Part shown: positions 1 to 6,419 of the stretch, piece after piece
How the letters are laid out: the number at the start of each line of letters is the position of its first letter
Position numbering within the stretch: the stretch's first letter is position 1
From: Alphaproteobacteria bacterium
GTDB taxonomy: Bacteria; Pseudomonadota; Alphaproteobacteria; Reyranellales; Reyranellaceae
Reading direction: 5' to 3'
Assembly: GCA_013290035.1 (NCBI GenBank)
Contig: JABCYT010000072.1
Span: 1-9,796, forward strand
Length of the DNA stretch: 9,796 bases
Translations under genes and position numbers: made by a program
The notes under the pieces: generated by a model
Seen by the model: the letters and a program-made list of their open reading frames with translations, nothing else
The model's database searches: none
Told to the model about the DNA's origin: nothing

Positions 1-1
1 C

Positions 2-898
2 GACGTAATCCTGACCTCCGACCACGGCTTCTCGACCATCTCCAAGGAAAGCGCCACGAGCTGGGCGGCGCAGCAGAGCTACAAGGACGTGCCGGCGGGC
101 CAGCTGCCGGTGGGCTTCCTGGCGCTCGACATCGCCCACGCGCTCGGCCTGCCGCTCAACGACCCCGACTCCAAGAACGCCGAGGTGCCGACCGGCGTCG
201 TGCCGGCCCGCGGCAACGGGCTGATCGGCAGCGACCCTACGCATCCCGAGGTCGTCGTGGCCGCCAATGGCGGTTCCGACCTCGTCTACCTGCCGAAGGC
301 CGACAAGGCGCTGGCCGCCAAGATCGTGGCGCTGCTGTCGGAGCAGGATTACACGAGCGGCCTGTTCGTCGACGATGCGCTGGGCCCGATTCCCGGCACC
401 TTGCCGCTGTCGGCGATCGCGCTCAAAGGCGCGGCCGCGACGCCGATCCCGTCCATCGTCGTCAATTTCCGCTCGTTCTCGACCGGCTGCGCCGATCCCA
501 CGACCTGCGGCGTCGAAGTGGCCGACACCGGCCTGCAGCAGGGCCAGGGCATGCACGGCAGCTTCTCGCGCGCCGACACGCGCAACACCATGGGCGCCCA
601 GGGGCCGAGCTTCCGCCGGCATTTCGAGGACACCGCGCCGGCCAGCAACGCCGATCTCGGCCGCACGATCGCCCGACTGCTCAACCTCAAGATCGCCGAC
701 AAGGGCAAGCTGACGGGCCGCGTGCTGAGCGAAGCCATGCCCAACGGCGCGATGCCCGCCGTGACGTCGAGCAAGGTCCGCTCCAAGCCCGATGCCGCCG
801 GACACGTCACCGTGCTGATGACGCAGAGCGTCGGCGCGATTCAGTATTTCGATACGGCCGGCTATCCGGGCCGCACGCTCGGGCTGCCGGCGGAGTAG
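2..898 (+). CDS. Alkaline-phosphatase-superfamily hydrolase (phosphodiesterase/nucleotide pyrophosphatase-like), C-terminal part
   Basis: The gene enters from the left edge in frame 2, and 298 codons are visible before a TAG stop at 896-898. An internal GTG at 89 could be mistaken for a start, but the frame is open to the edge and already carries a family motif. The fragment opens with TSDHGFSTI; the Asp-His-Gly at 20-28 is the metal-binding DHG of the alkaline phosphatase / type I phosphodiesterase superfamily. Near fragment residue 185 is GMHGSFSRADTRNT followed by AQGPSFRR, the second conserved His-Gly region, where the His normally completes the metal site. The fragment ends with a short C-terminal segment (YFDTAGYPGRTLGL). 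Such enzymes hydrolyse phosphate mono- or diesters and are usually exported, but the N-terminus and any signal peptide lie outside the window. The substrate cannot be deduced. The superfamily call is firm; the subfamily is not. Confidence 0.85.
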   Translation, partial: DVILTSDHGFSTISKESATSWAAQQSYKDVPAGQLPVGFLALDIAHALGLPLNDPDSKNAEVPTGVVPARGNGLIGSDPTHPEVVVAANGGSDLVYLPKADKALAAKIVALLSEQDYTSGLFVDDALGPIPGTLPLSAIALKGAAATPIPSIVVNFRSFSTGCADPTTCGVEVADTGLQQGQGMHGSFSRADTRNTMGAQGPSFRRHFEDTAPASNADLGRTIARLLNLKIADKGKLTGRVLSEAMPNGAMPAVTSSKVRSKPDAAGHVTVLMTQSVGAIQYFDTAGYPGRTLGLPAE

Positions 899-957
899 CG
901 ACAAGGTTCGTCGACGCTGAATGAATCAAGATCGGCGGCGATCAGGGCACGCCGTCG

Positions 958-986
958 ATGACGCTCGGCGTCGCCTGCGGTAAACT
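958..986 (+). promoter_or_regulatory. Possible sigma-70-type promoter for the membrane-protein gene
   Basis: ATGACG at 958-963 matches the -35 consensus TTGACA at four of six positions. TAAACT at 981-986 matches the -10 consensus TATAAT at four of six, and the spacer is exactly 17 bases. Transcription would begin near 993, only about two bases before the ATG at 995, so the mRNA would be leaderless or nearly so. This fits the absence of a usable Shine-Dalgarno sequence there: the only purine run, AGGG at 989-992, ends two bases before the ATG. The call rests on consensus matching in a GC-rich background and is weak. A small hairpin, GACGC-TCG-GCGTC at 960-972, overlaps the -35 box; it has no T-run and is not a convincing terminator for the upstream gene. 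Confidence 0.25.
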
Positions 987-994
987 GCAGGGCG

Positions 995-1738
995 ATGATC
1001 GACCGGCCTTATGAAAGCGATGTTCCGTCCCTTGGCCTCGCGCTGGTCAAGGCGCTGGTCTTCTGGTTGCGCCATCAAGGCGTGTTCTGGCTGACCGCGC
1101 TGCCGATCGCGGGACTCGCCGCCGCCATCGCCTACGTCCTCGAAGCCAACCGGGCGCTGGTCGAGTGGCGCCATCACTGGGGCTGGGATCTCCTGTTCGC
1201 GCCGATCTACGCCATGTTCCTCGATCGCTGGATCAAGGAGGCGCTGCTCGAGGAGGCGACCCCTTGCGATGAGGCCGACGCGTTGCGCCGCTCGACCGTC
1301 GCCCTGCGCTTCCTGGTCTTTGCCGCCATCCTCGGCCTGCTGGCGACGGTGCTCGCGCTGCTGCCTCATGTCGCGCTGTCGGCGGTGCTGTGGACGGCGG
1401 CGGCTTCGCTGTTCGCGCTGATGCTGCCCGCGCTCGCGGCCGGCGAGCCCGCCTCGCTGCGCCAGGCCTTTGCCCTGGGACGGCCGCTGCAGGTCCATCT
1501 CTTCCTGTTGATCGGCGGCGCGGTCGCGCTCTGGCTGCTGTCCGACCCCGGCCTGGCGTGGGCTGCGGGGCATCTGCCCGACAGACCGTGGACTCCCGCG
1601 ATCGTCGTCGCCGCCCATCGGCTGGTCGATACCCTGCTGCTCACTTTCGTGGGCTATGGACTCGCGGCCCTCTTTGGCGACGCCAGCGGCTGGCAGCAAC
1701 CCGAGCCGGACGGTCGCCTGTACCGCCGCATGTACTGA
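995..1738 (+). CDS. Multi-pass inner-membrane protein of unknown function
   Basis: A 247-aa protein starts at ATG 995 and ends with TGA at 1736-1738. I do not recognise a named family. Hydrophobic segments lie at about residues 30-50, 64-79 (weak), 103-123, 126-148, 166-184 and 210-228, giving five or six membrane spans. There is no cleavable signal peptide. Short charged loops separate the spans, including DRWIKEALLEE (77-87) and DEADALRRS (92-100), and the C-terminal tail is basic and aromatic (RLYRRMY). The overall look is of a small integral membrane protein with a glycerophosphotransferase- or DUF-like helical bundle, but no catalytic motif is visible and no function should be assigned. 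It is preceded by a 96-base gap after the phosphatase gene and converges tail-to-tail on mutS with no intervening base. It is likely real: it has several consistent membrane segments, while the opposite-strand frame is low-complexity Arg/Gln-rich. Confidence 0.75.
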   Translation: MIDRPYESDVPSLGLALVKALVFWLRHQGVFWLTALPIAGLAAAIAYVLEANRALVEWRHHWGWDLLFAPIYAMFLDRWIKEALLEEATPCDEADALRRSTVALRFLVFAAILGLLATVLALLPHVALSAVLWTAAASLFALMLPALAAGEPASLRQAFALGRPLQVHLFLLIGGAVALWLLSDPGLAWAAGHLPDRPWTPAIVVAAHRLVDTLLLTFVGYGLAALFGDASGWQQPEPDGRLYRRMY

Positions 1739-4423
1739 CTACCTGGACCGCGGAAGGCGCCGGCGCAGGGAGTAGATCAGCTCCAGCGCCTCGCGCGGCG
1801 AGAGTTCGTCGGGATTGACCTCGGCCAGCGCCTTCTCGACTTCGGAGTCCCGAGGCTTCGCGCTGCCGCCGACCGGCCGCGCCGGGGCGGCGGCAAAGAG
1901 CGGCAGATCGTCGGCGAGCCGGCTCACCGCGCCCGACTGCTCGCCCTTCTCCAGCGCCGCCAGCACCTGCTCGGCGCGCGCCACGACGGCTGAGGGCAGG
2001 CCGGCGAGCTGGGCGACATGGATGCCGTAGGAGCGGTCGGCGGCGCCCGGCGCCACCTCGTGCAGGAACACCACCTCGTTCTGCCATTCCTTGACGCGCA
2101 TGGTGTAGGGCGCGAGTGCGGCCAGCCGCTCCTTGAGCGCGCCCAGCTCGTGGAAGTGGGTGGCGAACAGCGCTCGGCATTTGTTGACGTCGTGCAGATG
2201 CTCGAGCGTCGCCCAGGCGATCGAGAGACCATCGAACGTCGCCGTGCCGCGGCCGATCTCGTCCAGGATCACCAGGCTTCTGCCCGTCGCCTGGTTGAGG
2301 ATCGCCGCGGTCTCGACCATCTCGACCATGAAGGTCGAACGCCCGCGCGCCAGATCGTCGGCGGCGCCGACCCGGCTGAACAGGCGGTCGACGATGCCGA
2401 TGGTTGCTTCCTTGGCCGGCACGAAGGAGCCGGCCTGGGCCATCACGGCGATCAGCGCGTTCTGGCGCAGGAAGGTCGACTTGCCGGCCATGTTGGGACC
2501 GGTCAGCAGCCACAGCCGGCGTTCGATGCCGAGATCGCAATCGTTGGGCACGAAGCCCGTGCCGCCTTGTCGCTGCAGCGCCGCCTCGACCACCGGATGG
2601 CGGCCGCCGTGGACCGCGAAGGCCGGCTCCTCGCTCAGCAGCGGGCGCACGTAGTTCTGACTCGCGGCGAGCTCGGCCAGGGCGGCGGCGACATCGAGTG
2701 CGGCGAGTGCCCGGCCGGCCGCGGCCACGGCGGCGGCGACCGCCATCACCCGGGCAACAAGCTCGTCGAAGATCGCGAGCTCCAGCGCCAGCGCCTGGTC
2801 GGCGGCGCGGCCGATGCGGGTCTCGAGCTCGGCCAGCTCCGCCGTGCTGAAACGCGTGGCGTTGGACATCGACTGCCGGCGCGTGAAGCCCAGCGCCGCG
2901 AGATCGAGCTTGTCGGCATGCGTGGCCGTCACCTCGATATGGTAGCCGATCATGTTGTTGTGCCGGATCTTGAGCGACGGCACGCCGCTCGCCGTCCGGT
3001 ACTTCGCTTCCAGCGCCGCCACCGTCTTGCGGCTGTCGTCGCGCAAGGTGCGCTGCTCGTCGAGCTCGGCGCGGTAGCCCAGGCGGATGAAGCCGCCGTC
3101 GCGCGCGAACAGCGGCGGCTCGTCGGCGAGCGCCACGGCCAGCGCACCGATCAGCGCGCGGTGATCGGAGCAGGCCGCCACGATCTCGGCGAGCGGTGCG
3201 GGCGGCGGCGCCAGCGCCTCGGGCTCAGCGCGCAGCGTGGCGGCCAGCGTCTCGCCCGAGTCGAGGCCGTCCTTCAGCGCCAGAAGATCGCGCGGGCCGC
3301 CGCGGCCGACCGAAAGGCGCTGCAGCGCGCGCTCGATGTCGGGCGTGCGGCGGAGCGCGTCCCGCACGCGCTCGCGCACGGCAGGCCGCTCGACGAAGAG
3401 CTGCACCAGGTCGAGGCGGCGCTCGATCTCGGCGCGCTCGGTGAGCGGCGCCGCGATGCGCTCGGCGAGAAGGCGGGCGCCAGGGCCGGTCAGCGTGCGG
3501 TCGATGGTGGCCAGCAGGCTGCCGTCGCGCCGTCCGTCGAGGCCGCGCACCAGCTCGAGATTGCGCCGCGTGGCGGGATCGATCTCCATCGTGCCGTCGG
3601 CGCGTTCGCGGCGCGGCGGCGCCAGCGCCGGCAGCTTGCCGGCCTGGGTGAGCTCGACATAGTCGAGCAGCGCGCCGCAGGCGGCTGTCTCGGCGCGCGA
3701 GAACGAGCCAAAGCTGTCGAGGGCGGCGACGTTGAAGGCGGCCTGCAGGCGCTTGCGCGCATTGTCGCTGTCGAAGCGTGCCGAGGGCAGGGGCGTCAGC
3801 ACCGCGTTCCATTCCTCGAGTGCCGCCTTCAAGGGCTCGCGCGCCAGCAACCGGTCGGGCACCAGCACTTCGCCGGGCGCCAACCGCGCCAGGGCGGCGG
3901 CAAGCTGGCCCACCAGCAACGGCTGGGTGGCGAAGTCGGCGGTCGAGAGGTCGAGCCAGGCCAGCGCCAGCTCGCCCTGCGCCTCGGCGATAGCGGCGAG
4001 GTAGTTGTGGCTGCGCGCGTCGAGCAGCGAATCCTCGGTCAAGGTGCCCGGCGTGATGACCCGCACCACGGCGCGCTCGACCACCGACTTGGCGCCGCGC
4101 TTCTTGGCCTCGGCCGGATCCTCGACCTGCTCGCAGACCGCGACCTTGAAGCCCTGGCGGATCAGCCGCGACAGGTAGGCCTCGTGGCTGTGCACCGGCA
4201 CGCCGCACATCTTGATGTCTTCGCCGAGATGCTGGCCGCGCTTGGTGAGCGCGATGTCGAGAGCGGCCGAGGCCTTGACCGCATCGTCGAAGAACAGCTC
4301 GTAGAAATCGCCCATGCGGTAGAACAGCAGATGGTCGGGATGCGCCGCCTTGATCGCCAGGTACTGGCGCATCATCGGCGTGGCGTCGGCGGGGAGCGGT
4401 GGAAGGGCGTTGCTGTCGGGCAC
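1739..4423 (-). CDS. mutS: DNA mismatch repair protein MutS
   Basis: MutS recognises base mismatches and small loops, then recruits MutL in an ATP-dependent way. The 894-aa product carries all the landmarks: the mismatch-reading Phe-x-Glu in MGDFYELF (F40, E42); the connector and core/lever domains through about residue 590, with the clamp near 440-560; the Walker A loop [10 protein letters not shown] (641-650); [16 protein letters not shown] (683-698); the Walker [12 protein letters not shown] (717-727); ATHFHEL (754-760); and a helix-turn-helix-like end [12 protein letters not shown] (800-811). DDLPLF (838-843) resembles a beta-clamp-binding motif, and [13 protein letters not shown] (878-890) matches the C-terminal oligomerisation helix. 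The start is GTG at 4423, with GAGAG at 4430-4434 six bases upstream. This puts 16 residues before MMRQYL, close to the E. coli layout. The frame stays open upstream to 4735, but that extension lies over the dctQ-like gene and is not MutS-like. It is divergent from the TRAP operon and probably has its own promoter. Confidence 0.98.
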   Translation of the reverse strand: MPDSNALPPLPADATPMMRQYLAIKAAHPDHLLFYRMGDFYELFFDDAVKASAALDIALTKRGQHLGEDIKMCGVPVHSHEAYLSRLIRQGFKVAVCEQVEDPAEAKKRGAKSVVERAVVRVITPGTLTEDSLLDARSHNYLAAIAEAQGELALAWLDLSTADFATQPLLVGQLAAALARLAPGEVLVPDRLLAREPLKAALEEWNAVLTPLPSARFDSDNARKRLQAAFNVAALDSFGSFSRAETAACGALLDYVELTQAGKLPALAPPRRERADGTMEIDPATRRNLELVRGLDGRRDGSLLATIDRTLTGPGARLLAERIAAPLTERAEIERRLDLVQLFVERPAVRERVRDALRRTPDIERALQRLSVGRGGPRDLLALKDGLDSGETLAATLRAEPEALAPPPAPLAEIVAACSDHRALIGALAVALADEPPLFARDGGFIRLGYRAELDEQRTLRDDSRKTVAALEAKYRTASGVPSLKIRHNNMIGYHIEVTATHADKLDLAALGFTRRQSMSNATRFSTAELAELETRIGRAADQALALELAIFDELVARVMAVAAAVAAAGRALAALDVAAALAELAASQNYVRPLLSEEPAFAVHGGRHPVVEAALQRQGGTGFVPNDCDLGIERRLWLLTGPNMAGKSTFLRQNALIAVMAQAGSFVPAKEATIGIVDRLFSRVGAADDLARGRSTFMVEMVETAAILNQATGRSLVILDEIGRGTATFDGLSIAWATLEHLHDVNKCRALFATHFHELGALKERLAALAPYTMRVKEWQNEVVFLHEVAPGAADRSYGIHVAQLAGLPSAVVARAEQVLAALEKGEQSGAVSRLADDLPLFAAAPARPVGGSAKPRDSEVEKALAEVNPDELSPREALELIYSLRRRLPRSR

Positions 4424-4453
4424 GGGTGGCTCTCGGTTGGCTCCCGGTCTAGC

Positions 4454-4483
4454 ATGATCGGGCTGCCCTCGGCTGGGGGCCAA
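4454..4483 (-). promoter_or_regulatory. Possible mutS promoter
   Basis: Read on the minus strand, TTGGCC (plus coordinates 4478-4483) matches four of six bases of the -35 consensus and GATCAT (4454-4459) matches four of six of the -10, with an 18-base spacer. Transcription would start near 4447, leaving a leader of about 24 bases that contains the GAGAG ribosome-binding site. An 8-base palindrome, CCAATTGG at 4480-4487, overlaps the -35 box and sits just upstream of the dctQ-like start; it could be a small operator or chance. I found no convincing sigma-70 promoter for the divergent TRAP operon in this 75-base spacer. The assignment is by consensus matching only. Confidence 0.22.
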
Positions 4484-4498
4484 TTGGGGGAAATAGAC

Positions 4499-4975
4499 GT
4501 GGGTTGGCTCGGCGGCATCGATCGCGCGGTGGGCAGGCTGGTCGAAGCCGGCCGCTGGCTGGTGCTGCCGGTGACGCTGATCCTGTTCCTGCAATGGCCG
4601 TTGCGCGACTTCGTGCAGTGGGGCTCGCGCGAGGCCAACGATCTCGGCCAGTGGCTTTTCGCGCTCTATGTCAGCCTGGCGATGACCTTCGCCACCCGCG
4701 AACGCGCCCACCTGGCGGTCGACGCCATCGCCCACGACTATCCGGTGCGCGTGCGGTCCGCGATCGGGCGCTGGGGCGGCTTCGCCTCGGTCGTGCCGTG
4801 GACGCTCTTCATGATCTGGACGGTCGGGCCCACCGTACTGCGCTCGGTGCTGGCGCTGGAGAAATTTCCCGAAACCTACAACCCCGGCTATTTCGTCATC
4901 AAGCTCGCCGCCTTGCTGCTGGCAGTGCTGGCACTTTGCCAGGCGCTGATCGACGTCGTGAAGCGAGACCGCTAG
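4499..4975 (+). CDS. TRAP transporter small permease subunit (DctQ family)
   Basis: This is the small four-helix membrane subunit of a tripartite ATP-independent periplasmic transporter, which pairs with the DctM subunit to import substrates, usually organic acids, using an ion gradient. The 158-aa product has membrane segments near residues 18-33, 50-68, 92-110 and 131-153. It carries the DctQ hallmark after helix 2: [16 protein letters not shown] followed by [12 protein letters not shown] (66-77), whose Arg/His pattern is typical. I prefer the GTG at 4499, preceded by GGGGG at 4486-4490 with an 8-base spacer. An in-frame ATG at 4454 would add 15 residues but has no ribosome-binding site. 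The frame is open far upstream across the antisense of mutS, so automated callers may extend it wrongly. It resembles, from memory, the small subunit of the mannitol/chloroaromatic-type (FcbT2-like) TRAP group, with moderate certainty. The dctM-like gene follows after two bases. Confidence 0.88.
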   Translation: MGWLGGIDRAVGRLVEAGRWLVLPVTLILFLQWPLRDFVQWGSREANDLGQWLFALYVSLAMTFATRERAHLAVDAIAHDYPVRVRSAIGRWGGFASVVPWTLFMIWTVGPTVLRSVLALEKFPETYNPGYFVIKLAALLLAVLALCQALIDVVKRDR

Positions 4976-4977
4976 AG

Positions 4978-6405
4978 GTGGAAAGCGCCGGGCTCTGGAT
5001 GTTGCTGGCCGTCGCGGTCACCTTGCTGGCGACCGGACTGCCCGCCTTTGCCGTGCTGATGGGCGTGTCGGCGGTCTTCGCCACGGTGGGCGTGCTGTTG
5101 GGCGGCATCGAATATCCGCTGCTGACGGCGCTGCCCGGCCGCATCATCGGCCTCTTGGAGACCGATCTGCTGCAGGCGTTGCCGCTGTACGTCTTCATGG
5201 GCGCGCTGCTCAACCGCCTGCCCTTGGCCGATCGCCTGTTCCGCTGCGGCGTGGCGCTCGGCCGCCGTAGCGGCGGCGCACCAGCGCTCGCCACGCTGGG
5301 GCTGGGTGCACTGCTGGCGCCGATGAACGGCTCGGTGGGGGCGAGCGTCGCCATGCTGTCGCGCAGCGTCGCGCCCAAGCTCGCCGCCCGCGGCATGCCG
5401 GCGGCCGAGAGCACGGCGCTGGTCTGCGTGGCCAGCACGCTGGGTGTCGTGATCCCGCCGTCGCTGGTCCTGATCCTGCTGGGCGACGCCATGATGCGCG
5501 CCCATACGGAGGCGACCAACGTCACCAAGGAGATGGTGCGCATCGTCAACACCCAGGACATCTTCCGCGGCGCGCTGGTGCCGGCGGCGATCTTCCTGGC
5601 GCTCTGCCTGCTGGTCGCCTGGTTCCTCGGCCGCCAGACGCCAGCGCGCGGGCCCGCCGAGCGGCCGGCGGCGATCGAATGGGTGACGGCCGCCATCGCC
5701 GCTGTGTTCGTGGTCGGCCTGCTGGCGGGCGTCGCCGCCGGCTACTTCTATGCGGTCGAAGCGGCGGCCATGGGCGGCACGGCGTTGCTGCTGTTCGGCT
5801 GGGCGAGCGGTGGCCTGCGCGCCGGCGTCTTTTCGCACGTGCTGCGCGACACCATGGCGGTGACCGGCGCGCTGTTCGCCCTGTTCGTCGCGGCGACCAC
5901 CTTCACCCTGGTGTTCCGCACCTTCGGCACCGACCGCCTGCTCGATGCCTGGGTGAAGCTGGTGCCGGGCGGGGCCACGGGGGCGGCCATCACGGTGCTG
6001 GTGGTGTTCGGCCTGTCGGCCTTCGTGCTCGACGCCTTCGAGATCGTGTTCGTGATCGTGCCGATCGTCATGCCGTCGATCCTGACCCGCGCGCCCGACG
6101 CGGTGTGGATCTCGGTGCTGGCCCTGCTCGCTTTGCAGGCAAGCTTCCTGGTGCCGCCCAGCGGCTATGCCGTGATGATGGCGCGCAGCGCCATGGCCCA
6201 GAAGACGGCGATCCGGCCGCTGGCGCGGGCGCTCGCTCCTTATATCGGCGCCCAACTCGTGGTGCTGGCGCTGGTGGTGACCATGCCGTGGCTCGCCCAC
6301 CTCGCCCAGCCCAAGGGCTTCGACGCGCCGCTTAACGAAAAAGTCGACGACGAGACGGCCCGCAAGCGCTTCAACGACATGCTGAAGCTGCCGCCGCCGG
6401 AGTAA
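4978..6405 (+). CDS. TRAP transporter large permease subunit (DctM family)
   Basis: This is the large, substrate-translocating subunit of the TRAP transporter begun by the preceding gene; it acts in the inner membrane. The 475-aa product has many hydrophobic segments and the conserved DctM loops: [18 protein letters not shown] (110-127), [15 protein letters not shown] (153-167), [20 protein letters not shown] (349-368) and [10 protein letters not shown] (391-400). It is longer than a typical DctM of about 425 aa, because of a hydrophilic stretch after the second motif (about 172-195, [20 protein letters not shown]), a linker near 218-233, and a charged C-terminal tail (about 446-475). From memory, the HTEA...[13 protein letters not shown] segment is typical of the FcbT3-like subgroup. 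The GTG start at 4978 is two bases after the dctQ-like stop, consistent with translational coupling; an in-frame ATG at 4999 is the alternative. No dctP-type binding-protein gene is adjacent in the window, so the substrate is unknown. Confidence 0.92.
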   Translation: MESAGLWMLLAVAVTLLATGLPAFAVLMGVSAVFATVGVLLGGIEYPLLTALPGRIIGLLETDLLQALPLYVFMGALLNRLPLADRLFRCGVALGRRSGGAPALATLGLGALLAPMNGSVGASVAMLSRSVAPKLAARGMPAAESTALVCVASTLGVVIPPSLVLILLGDAMMRAHTEATNVTKEMVRIVNTQDIFRGALVPAAIFLALCLLVAWFLGRQTPARGPAERPAAIEWVTAAIAAVFVVGLLAGVAAGYFYAVEAAAMGGTALLLFGWASGGLRAGVFSHVLRDTMAVTGALFALFVAATTFTLVFRTFGTDRLLDAWVKLVPGGATGAAITVLVVFGLSAFVLDAFEIVFVIVPIVMPSILTRAPDAVWISVLALLALQASFLVPPSGYAVMMARSAMAQKTAIRPLARALAPYIGAQLVVLALVVTMPWLAHLAQPKGFDAPLNEKVDDETARKRFNDMLKLPPPE

Positions 6406-6419
6406 TTATCCGATGGGCT

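Noticed and set aside
926..1699. A 257-codon minus-strand frame opposite the membrane-protein gene.
   Set aside because: The product is a Gln/Arg/Glu-rich low-complexity shadow, whereas the plus strand has regular membrane segments and a plausible start.
2018..4498. A very long plus-strand open frame antisense to mutS, continuous with the dctQ-like gene (985 codons in total).
   Set aside because: The translation is low-complexity, rich in Arg, Gln, Gly and His, as expected for the antisense of a high-GC gene, while the minus strand encodes an unmistakable MutS. Only the part from 4499 is a real gene.
4424..4735. A 104-residue N-terminal extension of MutS back to an ATG at 4735.
   Set aside because: It overlaps the dctQ-like coding region on the other strand, has no MutS similarity, and the GTG at 4423 has a ribosome-binding site and gives a normal MutS N-terminus.
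4504..4977. A plus-strand extension of the dctM-like frame back to 4504.
   Set aside because: It lies in another frame over the dctQ-like gene and reads as an Arg-rich shadow; membrane-protein character begins only after the GTG at 4978.
4972..6300. A 442-codon minus-strand frame opposite the dctM-like gene.
   Set aside because: It is rich in His, Gln, Arg and Asp with no motif, a typical antisense shadow of a hydrophobic high-GC gene.
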